Under the pieces are notes generated by a model. The model was not told where the DNA came from. It did not search any database and was given only the letters and a program-made list of their open reading frames with translations. From positions 109,789 through 173,788 of the forward strand of contig NZ_LN651324.1 of NCBI RefSeq assembly GCF_000826525.2: a stretch of 64,000 nucleotides of DNA, read 5' to 3'. This DNA comes from Mobilicoccus massiliensis (GTDB lineage Bacteria; Actinomycetota; Actinomycetes; Actinomycetales; Dermatophilaceae). The position numbers were made by a program, and so were the translations under genes. Of this stretch, positions 26,769-38,093 are shown one piece after another (within the stretch, counting starts at the first letter, position 1; each line of letters starts with the position of its first letter).

Positions 26769-26874
26769 GTCGGCCTCTCGACCTCGACGCCTCGGCGTCG
26801 CGACCACAACCGAATAGCACTCCGAACTCCCGGCGACCCGCGCCGGAACGTCCCACGAAAAGGAACGCATCACC

Positions 26875-27078
26875 ATGACCGGCTCCCTGTCCCTCGTCGG
26901 CTACGGCATCTCGACGCTCGGCCCGGCGCTCGCCGTCGGCCTCATCTTCGCCGCGCTCATCAACGGTGTCGCCCGTCAGCCGGAGGCCCGCAACGTCCTC
27001 CAGCCGCTCGCCATCCTGGGCTTCGCCGTCGCCGAGGCGCTCGCCATCCTGGGCTTCGTCCTCTACTTCATCCAGTGA
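26875..27078 (+). CDS. atpE: ATP synthase Fo subunit c
   Basis: 67-aa hairpin of two membrane helices joined by the ARQPEAR polar loop (residues 33-39). Glu54 in AVAEALAILG is the proton-carrying carboxylate; neighbouring residues form the site bound by diarylquinolines in mycobacteria. GAAAAGGAACGCATCACC precedes the ATG. It is followed by an 88-nt gap with a small hairpin before atpF. Confidence 0.97.
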   Translation: MTGSLSLVGYGISTLGPALAVGLIFAALINGVARQPEARNVLQPLAILGFAVAEALAILGFVLYFIQ

Positions 27079-27115
27079 GCCGGCGCGCAGCGCGCGCCCA
27101 CCTCACCACTTCAGG

Positions 27116-27138
27116 CCGTCCCCGCTTCGGCGGGACGG
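27116..27138 (+). other. Small intergenic hairpin between atpE and atpF
   Basis: 7-bp stem (27116-27122 with 27132-27138). Such structures next to the highly expressed atpE often mark transcript processing or partial attenuation that helps set c-subunit excess; inferred here. Confidence 0.4.
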
Positions 27139-27166
27139 AGCAGAAGCCCGGTCCTAGGAGAAACCC

Positions 27167-27781
27167 GTGCACAACAGCCTGACGCAGCACGTCGTGGCGC
27201 TCGCACCCGCCGCAGGCGGCGGTGGCGGTGACACCGGCGAAGGCCTGCCGATCCTTCCCCACACCGGGGAACTCGTCTTCGGCCTCGTCGTCTTCCTCGT
27301 GCTGCTCGCCGTCATCTGGAAGAAGGTCGTCCCCAACCTCGAGCGTGCGTACACCGAGCGCGCCGAGGCCATCGAGGGCGACATGGGCCGGGCCGAGCGT
27401 GCTCTCGCCGAGGCCGAGCAGACCAAGCGTCAGTACGAGCAGCAGCTGACCGAGGCCCGCACCGAGGCCGCGCACATCCGCGAGGAGGCGCGCGAGCAGG
27501 GTGCGAGCATCATCGCCGAGATGCGTGGCGAGGCGCAGGCCGAGGCCGCGCGCATCACCGAGACCGCGCACAAGCAGATCGAGGCCGAGCGCCAGCAGGC
27601 GTTCACCCAGCTTCGTGGCGAGGTCGGCCGCATCTCGACCGATCTCGCGAGCCGCATCGTCGGTGAGTCCCTGCACGACGAGGCCCGTCAGAAGGGCATC
27701 GTCGAGCGGTTCCTCGCCGATCTCGAGGCCGGCGACGTGCGCCGCGAGTCCCTCACGGGACCTGAGGGGAGCGATCGCTGA
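27167..27781 (+). CDS. atpF: ATP synthase Fo subunit b
   Basis: 204-aa peripheral stalk protein. One membrane helix (LVFGLVVFLVLLAVIWKKVVP, ~36-56) is followed by a long Glu/Ala/Arg-rich coiled coil (residues ~60-175) that dimerises and contacts delta. GTG 27167 follows CTAGGAGAAACCC. The stop shares one base with the atpH start (TGATG). It is a separate b subunit, not the mycobacterial b-delta fusion. Confidence 0.96.
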   Translation: MHNSLTQHVVALAPAAGGGGGDTGEGLPILPHTGELVFGLVVFLVLLAVIWKKVVPNLERAYTERAEAIEGDMGRAERALAEAEQTKRQYEQQLTEARTEAAHIREEAREQGASIIAEMRGEAQAEAARITETAHKQIEAERQQAFTQLRGEVGRISTDLASRIVGESLHDEARQKGIVERFLADLEAGDVRRESLTGPEGSDR

Positions 27782-28593
27782 TGGAGGGCCCCTCGCGCGG
27801 ATCGTGGGCTGCCGCCGAGAAGACCTTGAGCGAGGTCCTCTCCGGCGTCGACGCCCGCACCCTCGCGGGTGAGATCTTCGCCATCGGAGAATCCGTCGAC
27901 TCCAACCTGCCGCTGCGTCGGGCCCTGTCCGACCCGTCGCGGGACGCCGGCCCCAAGCGGGCGCTCGCGCACTCCCTCTTCGAGGGCAAGGTCTCCCCGG
28001 AGGCCCTGCGCATCGTCGAGGAGGTCGCGGCCGGCCGCTGGGCGCAGGAGCAGGATCTCGTCGACGCTCTCGAGCGTCTCGGCATCGACGCGGTCTTCGC
28101 GGCCGCGGAGAAGGACGGAGTGCTCGACAAGGTCGAGGACGAGCTCTTCCGCTTCGAGCGTCTGGTCGCCTCCGACCACGAGCTGGCGAGCGCGATCTCG
28201 CGGGCCGACGTCGACGCGTCCTTGCGGGCCAAGCTCGTTGTCGACCTGCTGGCCGGGCGCACGTTGCCCGACACGGTGTGGTTGGCGCAGCGCCCGATCC
28301 TGCACCCGCGGGGTCGCAAGTACTCGGCGGCCATCTGGCGACAGCTCAAGATCGCGGCCCGGCGCCGACAGCAGATCACGGCGGTCGTCACCAGCGCCGT
28401 CGAGCTCGACGACCGGCAGCGGGCCCGCCTCGCCGAGGGTCTGTCCAAGTTGTACGGCCGCAGCGTGTTCGTCACCGGCGTCGTCGACCCCTCCGTCATC
28501 GGCGGGCTCAAGGTGAACATCGGCGACGAGATCATCGACGGCACCATCGCGCGGCGCCTCCACGACGTCCGTCGCACCATGGGCGCGGGCTGA
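27781..28593 (+). CDS. atpH: ATP synthase F1 subunit delta
   Basis: 270-aa stalk protein that ties subunit b to the top of F1. The N-terminal helical bundle is followed by the conserved C-terminal segment VVTSAVELDDRQRARLAEGLSKLYGR and DPSVIGGLKVNIGDEIIDGTIARRL. It is longer than the ~180-aa E. coli delta, as in other actinobacteria. Start overlaps the atpF stop by one base. Confidence 0.95.
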   Translation: MEGPSRGSWAAAEKTLSEVLSGVDARTLAGEIFAIGESVDSNLPLRRALSDPSRDAGPKRALAHSLFEGKVSPEALRIVEEVAAGRWAQEQDLVDALERLGIDAVFAAAEKDGVLDKVEDELFRFERLVASDHELASAISRADVDASLRAKLVVDLLAGRTLPDTVWLAQRPILHPRGRKYSAAIWRQLKIAARRRQQITAVVTSAVELDDRQRARLAEGLSKLYGRSVFVTGVVDPSVIGGLKVNIGDEIIDGTIARRLHDVRRTMGAG

Positions 28594-28693
28594 GTCCCGA
28601 CCCCACCGGCGGGCAGCCGCCACCCAGACCACAGCAGCACACCGCTTCTCACCCGGCCCCCGCCGGAGGAGCTGACAGGAGAGAGACGAAACG

Positions 28694-30325
28694 ATGGCGG
28701 AGCTTACGATCCGTCCGGAGGAGATCCGGGCCGCACTGGACTCCTTCGTTCAGTCCTACGAGCCCGACGCGGCCACCCGCGAAGAGGTCGGCCGGGTCGT
28801 CGACGCCGGTGACGGCATCGCCCACGTCGAGGGCCTGCCCTCGGCCATGGCGAACGAACTGCTGCAGTTCGAGGACGGCACCCTCGGCCTCGCGCTCAAC
28901 CTCGACGTCCACGAGATCGGTGTCATCGTCCTCGGCGACTTCGCCGGCATCGAGGAGGGCCAGACCGTCAAGCGCACGGGCGAGGTCCTCTCGGTCCCGG
29001 TCGGCGACGCGTTCATGGGCCGCGTGGTCAACCCCCTCGGTCAGCCGATCGACGGCCTGGGTGAGATCGAGAGCGAGGACATCCGCGAGCTCGAGCTCCA
29101 GGCCCCCAACGTCATGCAGCGCAAGTCGGTGCACGAGCCGCTGCAGACCGGCATCAAGGCCGTCGACTCGATGATCCCGATCGGCCGCGGTCAGCGTCAG
29201 CTCATCATCGGCGACCGTCAGACGGGTAAGACCACCGTCGCGGTCGACACGATCCTCAACCAGAAGGCCAACTGGGAGTCGGGCGACCCCGAGAAGCAGG
29301 TCCGCTGCATCTACGTCGCCATCGGCCAGAAGGGCTCGACGATCGCCTCGGTGCGCGGCACCCTCGAGGAGGCCGGCGCGATGGAGTACACGACCATCGT
29401 CGCGGCCCCCGCCTCCGACGCCGCGGGCTTCAAGTACCTCGCGCCCTACACCGGCTCGGCCATCGGCCAGCACTGGATGTACAAGGGCAAGCACGTGCTC
29501 ATCGTGTTCGACGACCTGAGCAAGCAGGCCGAGGCCTACCGCGCCGTGTCGCTGCTGCTGCGTCGCCCGCCGGGCCGTGAGGCCTACCCCGGCGACGTGT
29601 TCTACCTGCACAGCCGCCTGCTCGAGCGTTGCGCCAAGCTGTCGGACGACATGGGCGCGGGCTCGATGACCGGTCTGCCGATCATCGAGACCAAGGCCGG
29701 CGACGTCTCGGCGTACATCCCGACGAACGTCATCTCCATCACCGACGGCCAGATCTACCTGCAGGCCGACCTGTTCAACGCCAACGTGCGCCCCGCGATC
29801 GACGTGGGTGTCTCGGTGTCGCGAGTCGGTGGTGCCGCGCAGATCAAGGCGATGAAGGAGGTCTCCGGTCGTCTCAAGCTCGACCTCGCGCAGTTCCGCG
29901 CGATGGAGGCCTTCGCGATGTTCGCCTCCGACCTCGACGCGGCCTCCCGGGCGCAGCTCGCCCGCGGTGCGCGCCTCGTCGAGCTGCTCAAGCAGCCGCA
30001 GTCCTCGCCCATGCCGGTCGAGGAGCAGGTCGTCGCGGTGTGGGCCGGTACCACCGGCAAGCTCGACGACATCGAGACCTCCGACGTGCGCCGCTTCGAG
30101 GCGGAGTTCATCGACGACGTGCGTCGCAACCACGGCGGCATCCTCGAGGCGATCCGCGAGAGCAAGAAGCTCGCCGACGAGACCAAGCAGGCGATGGAAG
30201 AGGCCATGGACGCCTTCAAGCGCAACTTCCGTCCGGGCGAGGACAACCCGCAGGTCGCGGTGCAGGACGACCTGGGTGAGGAAGAGGCTCGCGAGAGCGA
30301 CCAGGAGCAGATCGTCCGTCACTGA
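28694..30325 (+). CDS. atpA: ATP synthase F1 subunit alpha
   Basis: 543-aa nucleotide-binding, non-catalytic F1 subunit. The beta-barrel domain comes first, then the Walker A loop GDRQTGKT from residue 173, the DDLSKQA Walker B strand and the helical C-terminal domain. GGAGAGAGAC precedes the ATG. It ends with a ~30-residue acidic tail ([20 protein letters not shown]). Forms the alpha3beta3 ring with atpD. Confidence 0.98.
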   Translation: MAELTIRPEEIRAALDSFVQSYEPDAATREEVGRVVDAGDGIAHVEGLPSAMANELLQFEDGTLGLALNLDVHEIGVIVLGDFAGIEEGQTVKRTGEVLSVPVGDAFMGRVVNPLGQPIDGLGEIESEDIRELELQAPNVMQRKSVHEPLQTGIKAVDSMIPIGRGQRQLIIGDRQTGKTTVAVDTILNQKANWESGDPEKQVRCIYVAIGQKGSTIASVRGTLEEAGAMEYTTIVAAPASDAAGFKYLAPYTGSAIGQHWMYKGKHVLIVFDDLSKQAEAYRAVSLLLRRPPGREAYPGDVFYLHSRLLERCAKLSDDMGAGSMTGLPIIETKAGDVSAYIPTNVISITDGQIYLQADLFNANVRPAIDVGVSVSRVGGAAQIKAMKEVSGRLKLDLAQFRAMEAFAMFASDLDAASRAQLARGARLVELLKQPQSSPMPVEEQVVAVWAGTTGKLDDIETSDVRRFEAEFIDDVRRNHGGILEAIRESKKLADETKQAMEEAMDAFKRNFRPGEDNPQVAVQDDLGEEEARESDQEQIVRH

Positions 30326-30433
30326 GCGGACGACCAGGGGACGGCCGGCCCGCGAGCCGGCACCGGTCGTCCCCGCGGCGGGTGACCGCCGGCAGCATCG
30401 AGAGCAGTCACGAACCAGGAAGGGCGGAAACAC

Positions 30434-31357
30434 ATGGGAGCGCAGATCCGGGTCTACCGGCAGCGCATCCGCTCCGTCAGCTCGATCAAGAAGATCACTC
30501 GGGCGATGGAGCTCATGGCGGCCTCGCGCGTCGTCAAGGCGAGGCAGCGGGTGGACGACACCACGCCGTACTCGACCGCCCTCTCGCGGGCGCTTTCGGC
30601 CGTCGCGTCCCACGGTGAGGTGGAGCACCCCATGCTCACCGAGCCGGAGGACCCCAAGCGCGTCGCCGTGCTCGTCCTGACGAGCAACCGCGGCCTCGCC
30701 GGCGCCTACGCCTCGTCGGTGCTCAAGGAGAGCGAGCGCCTCATCGAGCGCCTGCGCAGCGAGGGCAAGGAGGTCGTGCCCTACCTCGTCGGACGCAAGG
30801 CCATCCGCTACTACAACTTCCGTCACCGCGAGTTCGCGGAGTCGTGGGAGGACTCGACCGACGCGCCCACGTTCGAGACGGCGAAGTCGATCAGCGACAC
30901 GCTGCTCACGGCGTTCCTCGACAAGGAGAACCCGGGGTCGGTCGACGAGGTCCACGTCGTCTACACGAGGTTCCGCACCATGGTGACCCAGGAGCCACAG
31001 AACCTGCGGCTGCTGCCGATCCAGGTGGTCGACGCCGACGAGGCCTCCGACGAGACGCGCGGGCGCACCGCGAAGCCGACCGAGATGCTGCCGCTGTACG
31101 AGTTCGAGCCGAACGCCGAAGAGGTGCTCGACGCGGTGCTGCCGCAGTACGTCACCCACCGGATCTACAACTGCCTGCTGCAGGCGGCGGCCTCGGAGCT
31201 CGCTGCCCGCCAGCGCGCGATGAAGTCGGCCACCGACAACGCCGACGAGCTCATCAAGACCTACACCCGGCTGGCCAACGAGGCACGCCAGGCGGAGATC
31301 ACCCAAGAGATCAGCGAGATCGTGGGCGGCGCCAACGCCCTCGCGGACTCCAAGTAA
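30434..31357 (+). CDS. atpG: ATP synthase F1 subunit gamma
   Basis: 307-aa central rotor shaft. The N-terminal helix [28 protein letters not shown] and the C-terminal helix ([19 protein letters not shown]) form the coiled coil inside alpha3beta3. [12 protein letters not shown] lies in the Rossmann-like domain. It carries a polar insert around ~200-215 ([13 protein letters not shown]) like those of actinobacterial gamma subunits that limit ATP hydrolysis. AGGAAGGGCGG precedes the ATG. Confidence 0.97.
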   Translation: MGAQIRVYRQRIRSVSSIKKITRAMELMAASRVVKARQRVDDTTPYSTALSRALSAVASHGEVEHPMLTEPEDPKRVAVLVLTSNRGLAGAYASSVLKESERLIERLRSEGKEVVPYLVGRKAIRYYNFRHREFAESWEDSTDAPTFETAKSISDTLLTAFLDKENPGSVDEVHVVYTRFRTMVTQEPQNLRLLPIQVVDADEASDETRGRTAKPTEMLPLYEFEPNAEEVLDAVLPQYVTHRIYNCLLQAAASELAARQRAMKSATDNADELIKTYTRLANEARQAEITQEISEIVGGANALADSK

Positions 31358-32839
<1,482 letters not shown>

Positions 32840-32856
32840 CCCACCGGGTCCACACA

Positions 32857-32893
32857 CGACGGGCCTCACAGCGACTCGCTGTGGGGCCCGTCG
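32857..32893 (+). terminator. Terminator of the atp operon
   Basis: 17-bp stem with one G-T pair and a 3-nt loop (32857-32873 with 32877-32893). It lies 18 nt after the atpD stop and ends the transcription unit. Confidence 0.88.
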
Positions 32894-33000
32894 CGCCGTC
32901 CGGGGCGGCGCGCAGAGGCGCTGCGTGACGCGAAGATGACCGCGCGATGACGGCGCAATGCTCATCCGGTGAGGTGCGTGGAGATCTCACGCGTCGCCCC

Positions 33001-33006
33001 TACTCT
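33001..33006 (+). promoter_or_regulatory. Candidate -10 box upstream of the TagA/WecG-like gene
   Basis: TACTCT about 75 nt before the assigned start. A GTG at 33012 lies close enough to be a leaderless start, but it opens the other frame (see the frameshift note on the TagA/WecG-like gene). Confidence 0.3.
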
Positions 33007-33085
33007 GGAAAGTGTTGGACCGCATACGGATCCACGAGAGGTCGTTCACCCGTTCGGCCGTGTCTCCAGCCTGGAGGAGAATGGC

Positions 33086-33916
33086 ATGTCGTTTCCCCGT
33101 CGGTCCCATGACCGATCTCCCGGGGTCGCCGCTCGTCGGCGACGCCCTGTCGTCGGTGCTGCCGGGGTGCAGGTGCAGCACTGGGAGCCCGATCCGTTGC
33201 TCGACCACCTACGAGACACGGTCGCGGGGGAGACGGCACCGTCGGAGCCGGCGGTGGCGATCGGCTCGATCAACCTCGACCACCTGCACCACTTCGGCAA
33301 GGGGCGGATTCCCCTCGAGAACGACCCGGACGAGAGCGGGGTCGACTGGATCATGCTGGCCGACGGCGCGCCGATCGCCGGGCACGCCTCCCGGGTGTCC
33401 AAGATCGAGTGGCCGCGCCTCACCGGGGCCGATCTGCTTCCCGACATCCTGCGCATCGCCGAGGACGAGCAGCTCACGGTCGGGTTCCTCGGTGGCACGC
33501 CCGAGTCCCACGAAGCACTACGCCCGACACTGAAGGAGCGCTACCCGCGCCTGCCCGAGGTGAGGTTCTGGGCGCCGTCCCGCGAGGTGGTCGACTCGGC
33601 CGAGGGATCCGGCCGGCTGGCCGCCGAGATCGACGAGGCCGGGATCGACATCCTCAACGTGGCGCTGGGCAAGCCCCGGCAGGAGCTGTGGATCCAGACC
33701 TACGGCGACGCGACCGGAGCCCGTCTGCTGCTGGCGTTCGGCGCCTCGGCGGACTTTCTCGCGGGCAAGGTCTCACGTGCTCCCGGCTGGATGCAGAACC
33801 GAGGCCTGGAGTGGGCCTACCGCCTCGTTCAGGAGCCGAAGCGTCTCGCCCGCCGGTATCTCGTGCAGGGCCCGCCGGCCTGGTTGAGGTGGCGTCGCGC
33901 ACGACCCGTGCGCTGA
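33086..33916 (+). CDS. WecG/TagA/CpsF family glycosyltransferase (GT26)
   Basis: Transfers a sugar (ManNAc or ManNAcA in studied members) onto lipid-linked GlcNAc, the product of WecA/TagO. The 276-aa frame has GSINLDHLHHF, VDWIMLADGAPI, GFLGGTPESHE, DILNVALGKPRQELWI and the basic C-terminal LEWAYRLVQEPKRLARRY, all typical. ATG 33086 has GGAGGAGA 6 nt upstream. However, residues 1-28 read as Arg-rich junk. The neighbouring frame (ATG 33081 or 33108, MTDLPGSPLVGD) reads well and would join the body if one G were added in the run at 33164-33167. So a natural frameshift or sequence error is possible. First gene of the glycan locus. Confidence 0.85.
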   Translation: MSFPRRSHDRSPGVAARRRRPVVGAAGVQVQHWEPDPLLDHLRDTVAGETAPSEPAVAIGSINLDHLHHFGKGRIPLENDPDESGVDWIMLADGAPIAGHASRVSKIEWPRLTGADLLPDILRIAEDEQLTVGFLGGTPESHEALRPTLKERYPRLPEVRFWAPSREVVDSAEGSGRLAAEIDEAGIDILNVALGKPRQELWIQTYGDATGARLLLAFGASADFLAGKVSRAPGWMQNRGLEWAYRLVQEPKRLARRYLVQGPPAWLRWRRARPVR

Positions 33917-34100
33917 CGCGCGACTCGTGCGCTGAGCTGCGACGTCGTCGCGACGGAGTGCGAATCGGGCGGGCGGGGCACCGTTCGATCGGGGCAGGAA
34001 TCGGGCGTCACGGCTCATCGTCGGGCCTTCGATGCCGAAGAGATGGGTGCCGCCAGGAGAGCGGACGCATGCTCCACAGCCACGGAAGGCCCCTGCCGCT

Positions 34101-35762
34101 ATGTCTCGTCGTCTGGCCGCACTCACGTGCGGTGTCCTCGCCCTGCCCGTCTTCGTCTCGACCGCTGCGCTCGCGGAGGCCGCTCCGCGTGTCGCGTCGG
34201 CGTCCGTGAGCGCGAAGGCTCCCACCCCCAAGAAGAAGCCGGCCCCCAAGAAGAAGCCGGTCGCCAAGAAGTCCGTCGCCAAGAAGAAGCCCGCGCCCAA
34301 GAAGCCCGCCGCCAAGAAGCCCGCGTCCAAGAAGCCGGTCGCGAAGAAGGTCGTCAAGGCCGCGCCCGCCAGGTCGGTGTTCACCTCGCGGGTGGTCGCG
34401 GCGGCCGGGCCGGTGAAGTCCGCGTCCGGTGCGACCTGGTCCCGCCGTCCTGCGACGCTCGGCTCGTGGAGGACGGGCCGTATCACCGGCGATGTCGCCC
34501 GCACGGCGGATGACAACCTCTACCGCACGACCGCTCCCGGGGTGAAGTGGTACCGCCTCGGCGTGCCCGCCCCTGCCACCTACCGCGTTCGCCTGCTGCT
34601 CGCCGAGAACTACTTCGATCGTGCCGGCCAGCGCGTCTTCGACGTCAGCGCCGAAGGACGCCGGGTCGCGACCGGGGTCGACATCGTCAAGGCGGTCGGA
34701 AAGAACGCCGCGTACGACGTCACGTTCACGGTGCCCGTGCGTGACGGACTCCTCGACCTCGAGTTCACGGCGAAGGCGGATCTGCCGATCGTCTCGGGCG
34801 TCGAGGTGACCTCCACCGTCCCGGTCGCCCCGATGCCGGCCCCGCGGCCCAAGGTCGCGCTCTCGCCCGGCAGCTTCTACTACACCGACATCAGCAAGGC
34901 GCCGCTGGCCGCCAACTCCGCGGCCGCGAGCGCGCATCTGCTCGCCCAGGTGGAGAACCACTGGGGTGGCGTCGCCGCGCTCAACGCCTACCGGTACAAC
35001 AACTCCTTCTACGAGGTGCCGCGCAACCAGAAGAAGACCCGCGTCGCGTTCTACGACTGCCAGAAGAAGGGCTACACCCCGTCCGAGCTGTTCAACGGTC
35101 CGAAGTACTTCGAGGACGTGCCGATCCCCGCTGACGCGGTTCCCGCCACGGGCACCGACAAGCAGGTGACGATCTACGACCGCGCGGCCGACAAGCTCTG
35201 GGAGTTCTGGGTCACGGAGAAGCAGGCGGGTGGCACCTGGCGCGCCTGCTGGGGCGGCCGCATCGACCGTGTCTCGCAGAACCAGGGCATCTTCCCGGCG
35301 CCCTACGGCGCCACGGCCTCGGGCCTGGCGATGACACCCGGTGTCATCTCGATCGACGAGTTCCGTCGTGGCCGCATCGACCACGCCATGTATCTCGCGA
35401 TCATCGAGCCCGCCAAGTGGAGCAACTTCTCCTGGCCGGCCAACCGCACCGACGGGCACTCGACCGACCCGAACGCCCTCATGGAGGGGCAGCGGGTGCG
35501 CCTGGATCCCGAACTCGATCTGTCGACGATTCCGATGACGCCCGTTGCTCGGATGATCGCCGAGGCGGCGCAGAAGTACGGCTTCGTCGTCACCGACAGA
35601 GCGGGCGCGGTCGCCGTCGTCACCGAGTCCGGCAACGCCGAGAAGGCCCGCACGGGCGTCAACCCGTGGGACAAGCTGCTCGCCGGCCCCGACTACCAGG
35701 CCATGCAGGGCTTCCCCTGGGCCTCGATGCAGGTCCTGCCCAAGGACTACGGCAAGCGCTGA
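34101..35762 (+). CDS. Secreted Lys-rich malectin-domain protein with conserved C-terminal domain (paralog 1)
   Basis: 553 aa, function unknown. Signal peptide ~1-28 (cleavage near ALAEA). Residues 41-88 are a Lys/Pro/Ala linker of KKP repeats. Residues ~94-238 form a malectin-like carbohydrate-binding domain (YRVRLLLAENYFDRAGQRVFDV, VEVTS). Residues ~257-553 hold a domain shared with the genes at 35913 and 41034. Shared motifs are FYDC, KLWEFWV, ACWGGRID, FPAPYGATASGL, RIDHAMYL, WPANRTDG, RLDPELD, AQKYGFVVTD and FPW near the end. Conserved Trp, His, Asp and Arg suggest an enzyme or glycan-binding fold, but no family could be assigned. GGAAGG precedes ATG 34101. It probably acts outside the membrane on the locus product. 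Confidence 0.8.
   Translation: MSRRLAALTCGVLALPVFVSTAALAEAAPRVASASVSAKAPTPKKKPAPKKKPVAKKSVAKKKPAPKKPAAKKPASKKPVAKKVVKAAPARSVFTSRVVAAAGPVKSASGATWSRRPATLGSWRTGRITGDVARTADDNLYRTTAPGVKWYRLGVPAPATYRVRLLLAENYFDRAGQRVFDVSAEGRRVATGVDIVKAVGKNAAYDVTFTVPVRDGLLDLEFTAKADLPIVSGVEVTSTVPVAPMPAPRPKVALSPGSFYYTDISKAPLAANSAAASAHLLAQVENHWGGVAALNAYRYNNSFYEVPRNQKKTRVAFYDCQKKGYTPSELFNGPKYFEDVPIPADAVPATGTDKQVTIYDRAADKLWEFWVTEKQAGGTWRACWGGRIDRVSQNQGIFPAPYGATASGLAMTPGVISIDEFRRGRIDHAMYLAIIEPAKWSNFSWPANRTDGHSTDPNALMEGQRVRLDPELDLSTIPMTPVARMIAEAAQKYGFVVTDRAGAVAVVTESGNAEKARTGVNPWDKLLAGPDYQAMQGFPWASMQVLPKDYGKR
34221..34358 (+). repeat. Lys-Pro-Ala repeat region (KKP/AKKP units)
   Basis: Codons for about 46 residues of histone-H1-like KKPA repeats, built from AAGAAGCC-type DNA units. 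They lie between signal peptide and malectin domain in paralog 1 only. The strong positive charge could bind anionic cell-wall polymers. Confidence 0.75.
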
Positions 35763-35912
35763 GCCGGTGAGTCGTCGCGACCGCGACGTGTTCACCCTGC
35801 CGTCGACCTCGCCGGAGACCGCCCGACGGTCGGCGCCCGGCAGTCGATCCTGCCGGTGACTCTCCGATCGCCCGCACCACCCGTCGGGAGGTGACGATCG
35901 CCTGCTCGCCCG

Positions 35913-38057
35913 ATGACCCCGCCCGCCCCACGGGCGGCGACCCGTGGTCGCCGCCCGTCTCCCAGCGGGGGAACGCTGAACGGTTCCCCGCACCCCCACC
36001 CACCCTCGCGCCCAGCGCGCGCAACTCTTCCCGGTGCCCTCGCCGCCGTTCTCGCATCCCTGCTCGCACTCCTGGTCGCCTCGCCGGCTGCCCCGGCCGT
36101 CGCCCAGGAGCCGGCACCCTTCGTCTCGCGCATGACGGCGCGGTGGACGCCCTACACCGACAGCACCGGCGTCAAGTGGGACCCGCGATCGTCCTCCTTG
36201 GGCACCAACCGCTCCACGCTCCTGCTGCAGAACGCCGACATCATCGGCACCGAGCGGGACGACCTCTACCAGGTGGGCGCCATCGGCGTGACCGGTTACC
36301 GGCTCGCCGTGCCGCGCCCCGGCACCTACCAGGTGCGTGTGCTCACCGCCGAGCCGTACTGGAGCGCCCCCGGCAAGCGCGTCTTCGACATCTCCGCCGA
36401 GAACCTGCCCGCCGCGAGCGACGTCGACATCTTCCGGTCCGTCGGCAAGGGCACCGCGTTCGACGTGTCGTTCCTCGTGGGCGTCGCCGACGGCACGCTG
36501 GACCTGCGCTTCACCGCGAAGGCCGACCTCGCGGTCGTCACCGCCATCGAGGTCACCGAGGTGAAGGAGGCACCCGTCCCGCCGAAGAAGGTGCAGACGT
36601 TCGCCTCCCGCATGGTGGCCGCGTCCACCGACGTCGTCGACTCCGCCGGCAACACGTGGCGTCGCCGCGGCCCGGGCTTCGGCTCAACGCGTCTCAACAC
36701 CAACCTCGTCGGCAAGGAGGTCGCGAACACCGAGGAGGACGCGCTCTACCGGACCTCGGCGTTCGGCATGAAGGGGATGCTGGTCCCCGTCTCCGCCGCC
36801 GCCGACTACCGCGTGCGTCTGCTGCTCGCCGAGGGGTACTGGACCGAGCCCGGCAAGCGGGTGTTCGACGTGCGCGCCGAGGGGAAGACGGTGGCCACGG
36901 GTGTCGACATCGTCGCCGCCGCCGGACCTCGCGCAGCCCATGACGTGGTGTTCGACACCCCGGTCACCGACGGCATGCTCACCCTCGAGTTCCCGGCACG
37001 GGCCGATCTTCCGATGATCGCCGGGATCGAGGTCACCTCCACCGATCCCACGGCGGCGATCGACCTCCCGTCGGCCTCCCTCATCCCCCTGAGCGGCTCC
37101 AGCGTGTTCCACCAGGACCTCACGAACGCCCCCCGCGCCGAGAACTCCGGGGCGGTCATGGAGCGCCTGCGCAAGAACATCGACGGGGGCTACGGCTACT
37201 CCGCGGGCGTCAACGCCTACCAGTACAACTCTGCGTTCTACACCGCGACGCCCACCACGCCCCGCCACACGGTGAGCTTCTACGACTGTCAGAACAAGGG
37301 CTGGATCCCGACGAGCCTCTACGACGGCCCGCGCTACTTCGTCGACGTGCCGATCCCCGACGGGGCCGTGCCCGCGACGGGGACCGACGCCCAGCTCGGC
37401 GTCTACGACCCGAGCACCGACCAGCTCTGGGAGTTCTGGGTCATGCGCCGCACGTCCACCGGCGGATGGGAGGCGTGCTGGGGCGGGCGGATCGACGACG
37501 TCAAGAGCTCGCACGGCGCGTTCCCGGCACCCTTCGGCGTCTCCGCCTCCGGGCTGGCGATGGCAGGTGGCGTCGTGAGCATCCAGGAGGCCGCCCGGGG
37601 CCAGATCGACCACGCCCTCTACCTCACGGTCACCGAGGCGAAGGCGCTCGGGTTCAGCTACCCGGCCAACCGCACCGACGGGCGCACCGACGCGGAGGAC
37701 GTGCCCATGGAGGGTCAGCGACTGCGCCTCGACCCGTCGATCGACGTGACCACGCTCGGGCTGACGACCTTCGGGCAGGCCGTGGCGCGAGCCGCGCAGA
37801 AGTACGGGTTCATCGTCTCGGACATCGGAGGGGCCGTGGCGATCGCGACCGAGTCCGGCCGCCCCGACGAGCGCCGGACCGGCCTCAACCCGTGGGACGT
37901 GCTCCTCGGCGGGCCGTCGTACCTGGCCCTGGCGAAGTTCCCGTGGGAGCGCGTCGAACTCATCGAGGCCGACCACGGCAAGCCGGAGGACGCGCCGAGC
38001 GAGCCGACGCCCACCACCACGCCGACCGCATCCGCCACACCGACCGCTACGCGGTGA
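35913..38057 (+). CDS. Secreted double-malectin protein with the same C-terminal domain (paralog 2)
   Basis: 714 aa, function unknown. An Arg/Pro-rich N-terminus leads into a signal/membrane helix (~42-64, ALAAVLASLLALLVASPAAP). Two tandem malectin-like domains follow at ~68-206 and ~220-370; each has an AExYWxxPGKRVFD motif. The conserved C-terminal domain occupies ~385-690 (FYDCQNKGW, DQLWEFWVM, EACWGGRIDD, FPAPFGVSASGL, QIDHALYL, YPANRTDG, AQKYGFIVSD, KFPWERVEL). A Thr/Pro tail ends the protein. ATG 35913 has no strong ribosome site. It lies 150 bp after paralog 1, same strand, and a convergent glycosyltransferase follows. Likely extracytoplasmic. Confidence 0.8.
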   Translation: MTPPAPRAATRGRRPSPSGGTLNGSPHPHPPSRPARATLPGALAAVLASLLALLVASPAAPAVAQEPAPFVSRMTARWTPYTDSTGVKWDPRSSSLGTNRSTLLLQNADIIGTERDDLYQVGAIGVTGYRLAVPRPGTYQVRVLTAEPYWSAPGKRVFDISAENLPAASDVDIFRSVGKGTAFDVSFLVGVADGTLDLRFTAKADLAVVTAIEVTEVKEAPVPPKKVQTFASRMVAASTDVVDSAGNTWRRRGPGFGSTRLNTNLVGKEVANTEEDALYRTSAFGMKGMLVPVSAAADYRVRLLLAEGYWTEPGKRVFDVRAEGKTVATGVDIVAAAGPRAAHDVVFDTPVTDGMLTLEFPARADLPMIAGIEVTSTDPTAAIDLPSASLIPLSGSSVFHQDLTNAPRAENSGAVMERLRKNIDGGYGYSAGVNAYQYNSAFYTATPTTPRHTVSFYDCQNKGWIPTSLYDGPRYFVDVPIPDGAVPATGTDAQLGVYDPSTDQLWEFWVMRRTSTGGWEACWGGRIDDVKSSHGAFPAPFGVSASGLAMAGGVVSIQEAARGQIDHALYLTVTEAKALGFSYPANRTDGRTDAEDVPMEGQRLRLDPSIDVTTLGLTTFGQAVARAAQKYGFIVSDIGGAVAIATESGRPDERRTGLNPWDVLLGGPSYLALAKFPWERVELIEADHGKPEDAPSEPTPTTTPTASATPTATR

Positions 38058-38093
38058 GGAGTCTGCCGCCCACCGATCGGTGAACGACGCGCG

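Noticed and set aside
32894..33100. A hidden atpC after the atpD terminator
   Set aside because: No frame here encodes an epsilon-like beta-sandwich/helix protein; the only good frames lead into the glycosyltransferase.
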